This document shows positions 49,416 to 58,467 of a DNA stretch of 64,000 bases, piece by piece. The translations under genes were made by a program, and so were the position numbers. The notes beneath the pieces are model-generated. The model was not told the origin of the DNA, made no database searches, and saw only the letters and a list, made by a program, of their open reading frames with translations. The stretch's first letter is position 1. The number at the start of each line of letters is the position of its first letter. Origin of the DNA: Gemmatimonadota bacterium (GTDB lineage Bacteria; Gemmatimonadota; Gemmatimonadetes; Gemmatimonadales; Gemmatimonadaceae); contig JADJNZ010000001.1 in the NCBI GenBank assembly GCA_016714015.1, positions 744,001 through 808,000 of the forward strand, read 5' to 3'.

Positions 49416-50468
49416 TCAGGTCTCCGTGCGGATGGTCCGGCGCACGACCAGCGGCGCGCGCGGTAGCGAGAGCGCTTCGCCCGGAACCACGCGCACCCGC
49501 GTGCGCACCCGATCGGTCGACTCCTCACGTGGCATCGCGCGCTCCCGCGGCATCATGCGGAGCATGCCCTCGACCTCCGGGATCCGGAACTCGCTGCGCG
49601 CCGACGAAGGCAGCTCGGAGGCCTTCACGGCGGTGACGCGGACCGTGCGCGACCGCCCACCCGAGATCACGGTGAGTTCGGCCGCATCACCGGCCTTGAG
49701 CTTCGCGACCTCGCGCGACAGCCGCTCGGCGCGCGCGGCGCCGACCGCTTCGTCCTCCGCGTCCTCGCGCGCCACGCGCAGCGAGACACCATTGATCGCC
49801 GCGATCCGGTCTCCCTCCACCACCCCGGCCTTCTCCGCCGGTCCGTCGCGGACGACGGACTGCACGAAGACACCGAGCGTGTCGCGGGGCGATCCGGTGC
49901 TGACGACCGTGAGGCCGAGCATCGCGCGGTCGGCGGCCGGACCGGCCTCGGACCACGCCATGCGGGGCGCCCCTTCGAACTCGGACGCCTTCACCGGGAC
50001 CACCCGGACCTCTCGGCTCGTGCCACCGGCGAGGACGCGCAGCGTGACCGACTCCCCGGCCGCGGTCGCCTGGACCGCCCGCTGGAGCCGGCGATTGAGC
50101 ACGCCGGCATAGTCCTCCTCGCCGGCGTCCGCGCGCTCGGCGCGCAGGCTGACGCCGTTCACGGACTGGAGGCGATCCCCCGCCTTGAGTCCGGCCTTCG
50201 CCGCCGGCGACCCCTCCTGCACCGACTCGATGCGCAGGCCGAGCGTGTCCCCGCGCTCACTCTCGCCGGCCATGGTGATGCCGATCATCGGCCGGTCATC
50301 CGCCATGAACATCGAGAACTCCCGGGCGCCTCCCTCCGGCATCCGGAGGATCCGGACGTCCTGCGCGCCGGCGCGCAGGCCCGGGGCGAGCGCGAGTGAG
50401 CAAGTGAGCAGGGCCGTGCGTAGAGCGGTCGGCCTGGGGTGCGTGACGCGAAGCGTTCGGTGTGTCAT
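49416..50468 (-). CDS. Exported protein with two PDZ domains
   Basis: A 350-residue secreted protein with a long Arg/Thr-rich signal peptide ending in APGLRAGAQ. Two PDZ domains are clear: residues about 65-165 (SPAAKAGLKAGDRLQSVNGV) and about 180-290 (GPAEKAGVVEGDRIAAINGV). Each is followed by a beta extension with a VRVVPVKASE / VRVTAVKASE strand, so the whole unit is duplicated. There is no protease domain. It may bind C-terminal peptides of envelope proteins. It is divergent from the BNR gene, with a 103-bp gap. Confidence 0.85.
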   Translation of the reverse strand: MTHRTLRVTHPRPTALRTALLTCSLALAPGLRAGAQDVRILRMPEGGAREFSMFMADDRPMIGITMAGESERGDTLGLRIESVQEGSPAAKAGLKAGDRLQSVNGVSLRAERADAGEEDYAGVLNRRLQRAVQATAAGESVTLRVLAGGTSREVRVVPVKASEFEGAPRMAWSEAGPAADRAMLGLTVVSTGSPRDTLGVFVQSVVRDGPAEKAGVVEGDRIAAINGVSLRVAREDAEDEAVGAARAERLSREVAKLKAGDAAELTVISGGRSRTVRVTAVKASELPSSARSEFRIPEVEGMLRMMPRERAMPREESTDRVRTRVRVVPGEALSLPRAPLVVRRTIRTET

Positions 50469-50571
50469 GTTCTCATCCTTGGCATGATGGTCTCGTAGTC
50501 CTGCCTCCTCCGTCACCCGCTCCGCGCGCAGGGTTTCCGTTCGCAGCATCCTCGTTCCCCGACCCCTTCTC

Positions 50572-53500
50572 ATGATGCGATCCTCGTTGCTCCTTCTCGC
50601 CGCGGTGGCGAGCCTCTCGCAGGCGCAGGGCCGTCCGGGTGGCCGCCCCGCAGGCGCCCCCGCCGGCGCACCGGCACGCGCGGCCGGTGACTCGGCGCAG
50701 TCCGATTCGACCCGCGGCGGCCTCCCCGCGAGCGCGCTGTCGGCGTTCCGATTCCGCTCGATCGGTCCGGCCTTCACGTCGGGACGCATCGCCGACCTCG
50801 CGATCCATCCGAACAAGAAGACCTGGTACGCGGCCGTCGCCGCCGGCGGTGTGTGGAAGACGGAGAACGCGGGCACGACCTGGTCGCCGATCTTCGATTC
50901 GCAGGCGTCGTACTCGATCGGCACGGTGGTGCTCGATCCGAAGGACCCGAACATCGTCTGGGTCGGTAGCGGGGAGAACAACGCCCAGCGCGCGGTCTCG
51001 TTCGGCGACGGCGTCTACAAGTCGGAGGATGGTGGCCGCTCGTGGAAGAACATGGGCCTCAAGCAGTCCGAGCACATCGGACGCATCGTCATCGATCCTC
51101 GCGACTCGAAGGTGATCTACGTCGCGGCACAGGGCCCGCTCTGGGCCGAGGGCGGCGATCGCGGCCTCTTCAAGTCGACGGATGGCGGCGAGACCTGGAC
51201 GAAGCTCCTGTCCGGCGAGAAGTACGCCGGCGTGAACGACATCTCGCTCGACCCGCGGAATCCTGACGTCATGGTCGCCAGCACCTGGCAGCGGCATCGC
51301 CAGGTGTGGGGCTATCTCGCCGGTGGGCCCGAGTCGGCGCTGCACCGCTCCACCGACGGCGGCAAGACGTGGAAGAAGCTCTCCGGCGTCCCCGAGGGCG
51401 AGGGTCGCATCGGACTCGCGCGCTCGTCGTCGCACCCCGACATCGTCTACGCGCTCGTCGAGGCGTCGAACAACCGTGGCGGCGTCTATCGCTCGGCCGA
51501 CAACGGCGTGAGCTGGGAGCGTCGCGGCGGCAGCTTCTCGTCGTCGTCGCTCTACTACAACGAGCTCTGGGTCGACCCGAACGACGAGGACCGCCTCATC
51601 GCGGTGGATGTGCAGAACCAGGTCTCCAATGACGGCGGCCGCACCTGGACCGGCCTCGGCGAGTCGGGGAAGCACGTCGACAATCACGCGATCTGGATCG
51701 ACCCGGCCGACTCCGACCACATCATCAACGGCAACGACGGCGGCATCTACGAGACGTTCGATGGGGCGCGGACCTGGGACTTCGTCGCGAACCTCCCGGT
51801 GACACAGTTCTACAAGATCGACGTCGACATGAACGCGCCGTTCTACAACGTCTGCGGCGGCACGCAGGACAACTACTCGTTCTGCGGTCCCACGCGCACC
51901 AACAGCAACAACGGCATCCGCAACTCCGACTGGTTCGTGACCAACGGCGGTGACGGCTTCCAGAGCCGCATCGACCCGAAGGACCACAATACCGTCTACG
52001 CCGAGTCGCAGAACGGCGGGCTCGTGCGCTTCGACCGGCGCACCGGCACCAGTGTCCGCATCGTGCCCGAGGAAGGACCGGACGAGGATCCCGCGCGCTG
52101 GTACTGGGACGCGCCGGTGATGATCAGCCCCTTCGCGAACACGCGCCTCTATTTCGGCTCGCAACGGCTCTACCGCTCCGACGATCGCGGCGACAGCTGG
52201 ACCCCGGTCTCCCCGGACCTGTCGCGCAACATCCCGCGCACCTCGATGAAGATGCTCGGGCGCCTCTGGAGCGTCGACGCGGTCGCGCGCAACACCTCGA
52301 CCTCGTTCGCCGGCAGCATCACCACCGTCGCCGAGTCGCCGAAGGCCGAGGGACTCCTGTATGCCGGCACGGATGACGGGCTCATCCAGGTCAGCGAGAA
52401 CGGCGGGGGCGCGTGGCGGAAGGTGGAGAGCATCTCCGGCGTGCCGGACACCTCGTTCGTCGCGTACATCACCGCGTCACCGCACGACGCGAACGTGGTG
52501 TATGCCGCGATCAACAACTTCAAGCGCGGCGACTTCAAGCCATACATCGTCCGCTCGGGCGACCGCGGCCGCACCTGGAAGGTGATCTCGTCCAACCTCC
52601 CGGAGCGCGGACCGACGCACGTGGTGCGCGAGGACCCGGTGAAGCAGGGCCTGCTGTTCGTCGGCACCGAGTTCGGCGTGTACGTCTCGTTCGACGACGG
52701 CGCGCGGTGGCAGCCGATGCGGGGCGGTCTCCCGACCGTCGCGGTCTATGACATCGCCATCCAGCCGCAGATGAACGACCTCGTCATCGGCACCTTCGGC
52801 CGCGGCATCTACGTGCTCGATGACTACTCCGCCCTGCGCACACTCACCCCGGAGCGGCTCCGCGCCGAGGCCACCTTGCTCGGCGTCTCGCCGAGCTACC
52901 AGTTCCAGCAGTCGTCGCCGCTGGGCGGCAACGGCGTCTCGTTCCAGGGCGCCTCGCACTACTTCGCCAACAACCCGCCGGTGGGCGCGACGATCACGTA
53001 CCATCTGCGCGCGTCGCTGCGCAGCGCGCGCCAGGTCCGGCAGCAGCGCGAGACCGGGCTCAATCGCTCCGGCGCGGATGTTCCCTTCCCGGGCTGGGAG
53101 GCACTGAAGGCCGAGCAGGAGGAGGAGGCGCCGTCGATCGAGGTCGAGATCAGTGACCCGAGTGGCGCGATCGTCTCGCGATTCGACGGCACGAACACCG
53201 CCGGGAGCAATCGCGTGACCTGGAACCTGCGCTGGCCGAGCGTCACGCCGGTGCAGGGCGCGGCGGGCGGCGGTGGGTTCGGTGGTGGTGGCGGTGGTGG
53301 TGGCGGTGGTGGTGGTGGTGGGTTCGGTGGCGCGGGCGGCGGCACGCTCGGCGGCAACGGGCCACTCGTCGCGCCGGGTACGTATCGCGTGCAGTTGTTC
53401 AAGCGCGTGAAGGGCGTGCGCACGGCGCTCACGCAGCCCGCGCCCTTCGAGGTGCAACTGCTCCCGAACGCGACGGTCACCCCCGCCGAGCGCGCGCGCG

Positions 53501-53943
53501 CGGTCGCGTACTATCGTGATGCTCAGCCATTGCAGCGGCAGGTGCTGGGTGACAACGCGCTGATGGCCGAGGTGAGCACGCGTCTCGATGCGATCCAGCG
53601 CGCGGTGGAGCAGATCACGAAGGCGACCACCCTCGACGCCGAGGTGCGCGCGGCGATCGTGAAGCTGCGCGGCATCCGTGAGCAGCTGAACGGCGACAAC
53701 ACCGCGGGTCGATACTCCGAGCCCACGGCCACCTCGCTGCTCGGCCGACTGAACACCGCGCTCGGCGGCGGTGGCCTCAACGGCCCGACCGGCACCCAAC
53801 AGCAGCAGCTCGATATCGTGAAGCAGCGCTACCCTGCGATCCATGCGGCGCTGAGGGCGTTCGTCGAGGGCGACCTCATGGCGCTCGAGCGGAAGGCGGA
53901 GGCGGAAGGGGCGCCTTGGACGCCTGGGCGGGTGGTGCCGTAG
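50572..53943 (+). CDS. Secreted BNR-repeat / sortilin-like beta-propeller protein
   Basis: A 1123-residue exported protein with signal MMRSSLLLLAAVASLSQAQ. Residues about 60-770 are BNR/Asp-box repeats of the VPS10/sortilin propeller type (VYKSEDGGRSWKNM, LFKSTDGGETWTKL, LHRSTDGGKTWKKL, LYRSDDRGDSWTPV). Relatives are often labelled glycosyl hydrolase, but no catalytic residues can be shown. After residue 770, beta-sandwich segments follow, then a run of almost pure glycine at about residues 897-930 encoded by GGT/GGC repeats, then a helical C-terminal domain. It may bind or process polymers in the envelope. Confidence 0.88.
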   Translation: MMRSSLLLLAAVASLSQAQGRPGGRPAGAPAGAPARAAGDSAQSDSTRGGLPASALSAFRFRSIGPAFTSGRIADLAIHPNKKTWYAAVAAGGVWKTENAGTTWSPIFDSQASYSIGTVVLDPKDPNIVWVGSGENNAQRAVSFGDGVYKSEDGGRSWKNMGLKQSEHIGRIVIDPRDSKVIYVAAQGPLWAEGGDRGLFKSTDGGETWTKLLSGEKYAGVNDISLDPRNPDVMVASTWQRHRQVWGYLAGGPESALHRSTDGGKTWKKLSGVPEGEGRIGLARSSSHPDIVYALVEASNNRGGVYRSADNGVSWERRGGSFSSSSLYYNELWVDPNDEDRLIAVDVQNQVSNDGGRTWTGLGESGKHVDNHAIWIDPADSDHIINGNDGGIYETFDGARTWDFVANLPVTQFYKIDVDMNAPFYNVCGGTQDNYSFCGPTRTNSNNGIRNSDWFVTNGGDGFQSRIDPKDHNTVYAESQNGGLVRFDRRTGTSVRIVPEEGPDEDPARWYWDAPVMISPFANTRLYFGSQRLYRSDDRGDSWTPVSPDLSRNIPRTSMKMLGRLWSVDAVARNTSTSFAGSITTVAESPKAEGLLYAGTDDGLIQVSENGGGAWRKVESISGVPDTSFVAYITASPHDANVVYAAINNFKRGDFKPYIVRSGDRGRTWKVISSNLPERGPTHVVREDPVKQGLLFVGTEFGVYVSFDDGARWQPMRGGLPTVAVYDIAIQPQMNDLVIGTFGRGIYVLDDYSALRTLTPERLRAEATLLGVSPSYQFQQSSPLGGNGVSFQGASHYFANNPPVGATITYHLRASLRSARQVRQQRETGLNRSGADVPFPGWEALKAEQEEEAPSIEVEISDPSGAIVSRFDGTNTAGSNRVTWNLRWPSVTPVQGAAGGGGFGGGGGGGGGGGGGGFGGAGGGTLGGNGPLVAPGTYRVQLFKRVKGVRTALTQPAPFEVQLLPNATVTPAERARAVAYYRDAQPLQRQVLGDNALMAEVSTRLDAIQRAVEQITKATTLDAEVRAAIVKLRGIREQLNGDNTAGRYSEPTATSLLGRLNTALGGGGLNGPTGTQQQQLDIVKQRYPAIHAALRAFVEGDLMALERKAEAEGAPWTPGRVVP
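53272..53330 (+). repeat. GGT/GGC triplet microsatellite coding for poly-Gly
   Basis: About 20 near-identical GGT or GGC codons, interrupted by two Phe codons, encode the glycine linker of the BNR protein. Length change in multiples of three would keep the frame. Confidence 0.7.
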
Positions 53944-54057
53944 CAGAAGGCTGAAGGAGGAAGGAGGAAGGAGGAAGGCAGAAGCGGGGGAGCCGGCCGA
54001 TCGCCGACTCCCCCGCCTGTTCGTTCTCCCTTCTGCCTTCCTCCTTCTGCCTTCTGC
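53943..54057. terminator. Bidirectional terminator with polypurine/polypyrimidine arms
   Basis: The core hairpin at 53984-54016 pairs GCGGGGGAG with CTCCCCCGC and has an inner CGGC/GCCG stem. It is flanked by purine-rich AGAAGG/GGAGGAAGG repeats on the left and the matching CCTTCTGCC repeats on the right, so the whole 115 bp is an imperfect palindrome between two convergent genes. Confidence 0.75.
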
Positions 54058-54858
54058 TCAGTCCTGCTCGATCTCCACCCCATCCTCGAACTCCACCTCG
54101 AACTCCACGAGCGCATTGAGCGTCGCGTAGTTCCAGAGGGCGAGGTTGCGGACGGTGCCGTCGTTGTTCCGGAACCAGATGTCGGGACGCAGCGCGACCG
54201 TGACGCCGGTGGTCGTCGCGTCGATCACGAGCGGGGTATCGAACTCCGTCTCGACCTCCACCTCGGCGTCGAAGTAGACGCGGAAGGGCTGCGCCACGCC
54301 GCCGGTCGGGGTGAAGGTGCCCTCGATCATCATCGACGCGCCGGCGGGCCAGTCGGCGTAGGTGGTCCGCAGCTGCGCGAGGAGCTGACCGATGCGGACC
54401 GCGCGCGCCGAATCGCCGGCATCGCCCGAGTCGACGAACAGGTCCTTCACCTCGAACTCCATCTCGTCATAGGTGCCGGCCGGGATGCGGTCGTTCGCGA
54501 CGGTCACGACGCCGTCGCCGAGCGGGACGTCGGCGATGAAGAGATTCGACTCGAACTCCTCGCAGTCGTCGTTCGACGCCGTCGAGTCGCATCCCGCCGC
54601 GACCCCCACGCGCTTCAGCTCGAACTCGTCCACGACGAGCTTGATGTCGGTGATGAGGAGGGTGCCGTTGGAGCCCGTGATCGAGAGACCGGCACCGACG
54701 GCATCGCTCAGGCCGGCGACCGCCGGGCTGGAGAAGCGGATGGACGCTCTGGCACCTGGGGCGGTGGACTCATCGCAGGCGGCGAGGGCGAGTGGGGCGA
54801 CGAGGGCAAGCGCCATCAGGCGCGTGGCGGCGGACTTCGCAGAGAGGCTGCGATTCAT
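54058..54858 (-). CDS. Uncharacterised acidic lipoprotein (266 aa)
   Basis: An exported lipoprotein with the lipobox LALAAC. The mature part is beta-rich and acidic, with stretches such as LLITDIKLVVDEFELK, a loop with two cysteines (GCDSTASNDDCEEFE), and an acidic tail ending EDGVEIEQD. The ITDIKLVVDEFEL pattern recalls DUF4382-type lipoproteins, but I cannot confirm this. The ATG at 54858 is preferred over one 30 bases upstream because it begins the signal peptide. It is convergent with the BNR gene. Confidence 0.75.
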   Translation of the reverse strand: MNRSLSAKSAATRLMALALVAPLALAACDESTAPGARASIRFSSPAVAGLSDAVGAGLSITGSNGTLLITDIKLVVDEFELKRVGVAAGCDSTASNDDCEEFESNLFIADVPLGDGVVTVANDRIPAGTYDEMEFEVKDLFVDSGDAGDSARAVRIGQLLAQLRTTYADWPAGASMMIEGTFTPTGGVAQPFRVYFDAEVEVETEFDTPLVIDATTTGVTVALRPDIWFRNNDGTVRNLALWNYATLNALVEFEVEFEDGVEIEQD

Positions 54859-55177
54859 GGGACACTCCGGACGAGGTGGGTCGTGCACCGCACGCGCGGC
54901 GCTGACAAGGGAATACTGCGGCGCACACCGGAAGTTCCCATGTGCTTGGTATCACACGACTTAGGTGAACGTTGCCTATGACGTTCCGTTACGACCCGAC
55001 ACCCGATTCCGAGGGCTGTCGGGAACGTTTCGTTCCAGTTTCCGCTGGCGGCGTGATAATCGCCCTCGCCGCGCGTCTTCTGGTGGCATCGCCATTGCAC
55101 TGCTGTTGTGTGGATCCAAGGTCCGTTTCACCGCGCGCCCCTCGGCGCCCCGTCGCCTCGCCCTTCTTCGCTCGCTG
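54859..55177. other. 318-bp divergent intergenic region
   Basis: No gene is supported here. It lies between divergent lipoprotein and glycosyltransferase genes and is less GC-rich than its surroundings, so it should hold two promoters. An inverted repeat GGAACG-TTT-CGTTCC occurs at 55022-55036, and a related ACGTTCCGTTACG lies about 45 bases upstream of it. This could be an operator. Confidence 0.4.
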
Positions 55178-56377
55178 ATGACCACCTGGCTCGTCGTCCT
55201 CGCCGTCTGCCTGTTCGTCGGCGTCTACTCCTACGCGCTCTACCCGGCACTCCTCGTCCTCGCGGCGAAGCTGCGGAACACGCCCGCGGTCCGGCACGAC
55301 GACCCGCCGGTGTGGCCGACGGTGAGCATCACCCTGCCGGCGTACAACGCGCAGGCGACGTTGCGTCCCGTGCTCGAAGCGCTGGTGCGGGTGGACTATC
55401 CGCGCGAGCGACGCCAGATCCTCGTCGTCTCCGATGGGTCGACCGACGCGACGGACGACCTCGTGCGCGAGTACGCCGACCGAGGCGTCGAGCTGCTGCG
55501 GATCGAGGGCCGTCTCGGGAAGACGGAGATCGAGAACCGCGCCTTCGCCTCGCTCAAGGGGGAGATCGTGGTGAACACCGACGCATCGGTGACCATCGAT
55601 CCGCAGGCGGTGAAGGAGCTGGTCCGCGCGCTCAACGACCCTGGCGTGGGGGTCGCCTCGGGACGCGACGTCTCGGTCGCGTCCGTCGGCTCCACACCGC
55701 ACGTCGGCGGCGAGGCCGCGTATGTGGGCTACGAGATGTGGGTGCGGGACCTCGAGACCGCCGTGGAAGGGATCATCGGTTCATCGGGCTGCCTGTATGC
55801 CATCCGTGCGCCGCTCCACCGTCGCGAGTTGCCGGGCCACCTCAGTCGTGACTTCTCGTCCGCGCTCTGGGCGCGGCTCAACGGGATGCGGGCGGTGTCG
55901 GTGAAGTCCGCGATCTGCTTCGTGCCGCGCGCGGCGAGCATGCGCATCGAATACCGGCGCAAGATCCGGACGATGAGCCGCGGGATCCAGACGCTCTTCT
56001 ACCACGGCCGGTTGCTCGACCCGATCCGCTACGGCGCGTTCGCGTGGATGCTCTGGAGCCACAAGCTGGTGCGATGGCTCGTGCCGTGGGCACTGGCGGG
56101 GGCGGGCATCGCGACCGGCGCGATCGCCGCGCACGCGAGCGCCGCCGCCTCACCCCTGGCGCCGTGGGCGCTTGCCGCCTTCATCGCGACCGTCGGAGGG
56201 ATCGGACTCGGGGCGCTCGGCTGGTGGTGGCCGTCGACGCATCCGCCCCGGCTCGCCTCGATGGCGGCCTACTTCGTGTCGGGGAGCTGGGCCGGACTCG
56301 TGGCGTGGAAGCGCGCGCTCGCGGACCAGCGCGCACCGACGTGGGACCCGACGCCGCGGGCGCTCACCAAGGGGTGA
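55178..56377 (+). CDS. Family 2 glycosyltransferase, membrane bound
   Basis: A 399-residue processive-type GT2 enzyme. An N-terminal membrane helix (LVVLAVCLFVGVYSYALYP) precedes the GT-A domain: SITLPAYNAQATLRPVLEAL, the nucleotide-binding VVSDGSTDATDD, and the metal motif region NTDASVTID. SSGCLYAIRAPLHRRELPG resembles the acceptor loop. The acidic pair normally in the next motif reads RDFSSALWARL, and the RxxRI-type motif is RRKIRTMSRGIQTL. Two C-terminal membrane segments follow. It probably builds the exopolysaccharide exported by the neighbouring wza/wzc genes. ATG 55178 is preferred. Confidence 0.87.
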   Translation: MTTWLVVLAVCLFVGVYSYALYPALLVLAAKLRNTPAVRHDDPPVWPTVSITLPAYNAQATLRPVLEALVRVDYPRERRQILVVSDGSTDATDDLVREYADRGVELLRIEGRLGKTEIENRAFASLKGEIVVNTDASVTIDPQAVKELVRALNDPGVGVASGRDVSVASVGSTPHVGGEAAYVGYEMWVRDLETAVEGIIGSSGCLYAIRAPLHRRELPGHLSRDFSSALWARLNGMRAVSVKSAICFVPRAASMRIEYRRKIRTMSRGIQTLFYHGRLLDPIRYGAFAWMLWSHKLVRWLVPWALAGAGIATGAIAAHASAAASPLAPWALAAFIATVGGIGLGALGWWWPSTHPPRLASMAAYFVSGSWAGLVAWKRALADQRAPTWDPTPRALTKG

Positions 56378-56388
56378 GCGCGCGGGAG

Positions 56389-57194
56389 TCAGCGTAACAG
56401 GAAGAAGGTGATGAGCGGGGTGACCAGCACCATCACGACCTGCACGGTGTTCTGCGTCGTCCAGCCTTGTTCGCGACGCTCCAGCTCGAGGACGTCGCCT
56501 TCCCGCGTGTCGAGGCCATCGAGCGTGAGCCCCGACGCGATCGCGCGAGCGACCTCATCGCCCGAGAGGACGACCGTCTCGCCGCGCATCAGGCGGATGT
56601 GGTCGGGCCGTGCAGCGTCGGTCGGCCCCCCCGCCAGCGTGATCAGCTGGTCGAGCGTCGTCTCGGATGGCACGGCGAAATACCCGGGGCTTTGCACGGC
56701 GCCGAAGACCGCGATCCGCGTGAGGGGACGGACCGTCACGGTCGCCTCTCGAACGATCTCGCGGACCTCGGTCGCGACCTTCGTCGCCAGCTCAGCGCGG
56801 AGGACGCCGTCGAGCTCGACCTGCCGCACGCCCGGGATCTGCAGTCGTCGCCCCTCGAGCACCGGGAGCGTGTCATCGACGGTCACGCCGCCATTGATGC
56901 GCACGATGATGAGATCGCCGACCCGGAAGATCCCCTTCACGCAACCGACGCCGGACCTCCTCGGCCTGCGCGCGCGCCTTCGCGCGGGTCCGCTCGCCGT
57001 ACGCGGTCGACGCCGCCAACTGCTCGTAGGAAGCCTGCAGCCGCTCCAGGTCCGCGCGCGCCGCCATGCGAGTCGTCGCGGTAAGCGCGCGGAGCCGGCC
57101 CCTGGGCACCGAGGGGGCTGCGACACCGGACCGACAGGACGCTGACGGCGAGCAGCGAGGCGAGAACCGCACGTCGTGACGAAGCATGTGACAA
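56389..57194 (-). pseudogene. Wza-like polysaccharide export protein, two frameshifts
   Basis: Three frames together encode one SLBB-type export protein. Frame one, from TTG 57194 (or GTG 57224), gives a signal peptide (RRAVLASLLAVSVLSV, ending LGAQG). Frame two carries the helical start AARADLERLQASYEQLAAST to LREGD. Frame three, from about 56928, carries FRVGDLIIVRINGGVTVDDT and two SLBB-like parts, ending with a membrane strand VMVLVTPLITFFLLR. Joins need one base removed at about 57085-57092 and one at 56925-56930. The full length of 806 becomes 804, a multiple of three. The first join rests only on the signal peptide; the second is firm. The product would have made the outer-membrane channel for the exopolysaccharide. 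Confidence 0.8.
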
Positions 57195-57431
57195 CGATAC
57201 CCCCGCCGGTACGTCGCGCGCCACCGCTCCCGCCCGCGTTGCACCCCGGCCCCACGGTCGTCAAAGGACTGTTGCCGGGACGCATCGCTCTTGTCACGTG
57301 GGCCGAACCGTGGCATCATAGCAACCGCTTCCCGTGCAACGACTTGCGTATTTCGTGACCTCCCGCACGCATCCTGCAGTACGAAGGCTGACGCCCGCAA
57401 TGGGTCCACTCTCTTCCCTGCCTCCTTCTCG
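57195..57431. other. 237-bp divergent intergenic region
   Basis: It lies between the wza-like gene (minus) and the REC-GGDEF regulator (plus). It is noticeably less GC-rich around 57300-57360. I see no gene and no clear promoter pair. A pyrimidine-rich CCTCCTTCTC lies just before the regulator's ATG. Confidence 0.3.
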
Positions 57432-58367
57432 ATGAACGACCGCACGTCGCTGTCCCGCCCGCCGCTCACGCTGATCGCCAACAGCCAGGAGTGGCATTCG
57501 CGGTCGCTGGAGAGCATCCTGGGGCCGCACGGCTACGCGGTCCTGCGAGCCTACACCGGGAAGCAGGCCATCGAGCGCGCCACCAGCGCTCGCCCCGACC
57601 TGATCATCCTGGACACCGACCTGCCGGACCGCGACGGCTTCGACGTCTGCCGCGAGCTCCGGGCGAGCGGCATCGTCTCCCCGAGCACGCCGATCCTGAT
57701 CACGAGCCCTGGGCACCCCAGCCGGCAGAAGCGTCTCGACGCGCTTCGCGCGGGAGCTTGGGACTACATCGGCTCCGCCCTCGACGGCGAGGAACTGCCG
57801 CTCCGACTCGACGCCTATCTGCGTGCCAAGCAGGAGGTCGATCGGGCCCGCGAGGAGAGCCTCCTCGACGAGCTCACCGGCCTGTACAACATCCGCGGCC
57901 TGGCGCGGCGCGCCCGCGAACTGGGCTCGGCCGCCTTCCGTGACAAGGAAGCCCTCGCCTGCGTGGTGATCATGCCCGTGTTCGAGGACGGGTCCGACCT
58001 CAATGCCACCGGCTCGCTGGACGCCGATGTCATGGAGCGCCTCGCGCAGGTGATGCGCTCGACCGGCCGGACCTCTGATGCGATCGGCACCTTGGGTCCG
58101 GGCGAGTTCGCCGTCGTGGCGCAGGGGACCGACCCTGCCGGCGCCGCTCGTCTGGGCGAGCGCCTCTCCAAGGCAGCCTCTGATATCTTCGCATCGACGT
58201 CGGTTCGCGTCGCCGTCGGATATGACGCCGTGAAGAACTACTCCGAAGCGCCGATGGAGCCGACCGACATGCTCCAGCGCGCTTCGCTCGCGATGCGCGC
58301 CTCGCGCTCCGAGGCGACGTTGGGCGCCCGGCCGAGCATCCGCCGCTTCGAAGGCCCCCTCAACTGA
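57432..58367 (+). CDS. Response-regulator-like protein with degenerate GGDEF domain
   Basis: A 311-residue cytosolic protein. Residues about 12-130 form a receiver domain with the phospho-acceptor candidate D61 (LIILDTDLPDRDGFD), but the paired acidic residues expected after the first strand are replaced (LIANSQEWHS) and the usual lysine is not evident. Residues 140-311 follow GGDEF layout (LLDELTGLYNIRGLARR), yet the active-site loop reads GPGEF (222-226) instead of GGDEF/GGEEF. It is therefore probably not a diguanylate cyclase but may bind nucleotide or a partner. Its position between wza and wzc suggests control of exopolysaccharide export. Confidence 0.85.
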   Translation: MNDRTSLSRPPLTLIANSQEWHSRSLESILGPHGYAVLRAYTGKQAIERATSARPDLIILDTDLPDRDGFDVCRELRASGIVSPSTPILITSPGHPSRQKRLDALRAGAWDYIGSALDGEELPLRLDAYLRAKQEVDRAREESLLDELTGLYNIRGLARRARELGSAAFRDKEALACVVIMPVFEDGSDLNATGSLDADVMERLAQVMRSTGRTSDAIGTLGPGEFAVVAQGTDPAGAARLGERLSKAASDIFASTSVRVAVGYDAVKNYSEAPMEPTDMLQRASLAMRASRSEATLGARPSIRRFEGPLN

Positions 58368-58412
58368 TCGTCGCCCGCCGAGTTCGCTCGGCGGCCTCTG
58401 CAGGAAGGCAAC

Positions 58413-58442
58413 GAGGCGCGCCCGGACTTCCGGGCGCGCCTC
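58413..58442. terminator. Bidirectional terminator between regulator and wzc
   Basis: GAGGCGCGCCCGG and CCGGGCGCGCCTC form a perfect 13-bp stem with the loop ACTT, 45 bases after the regulator stop and 26 bases before the wzc stop on the other strand. Confidence 0.75.
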
Positions 58443-58467
58443 GCTGCTTTCGGTGCCGCACGACCGG

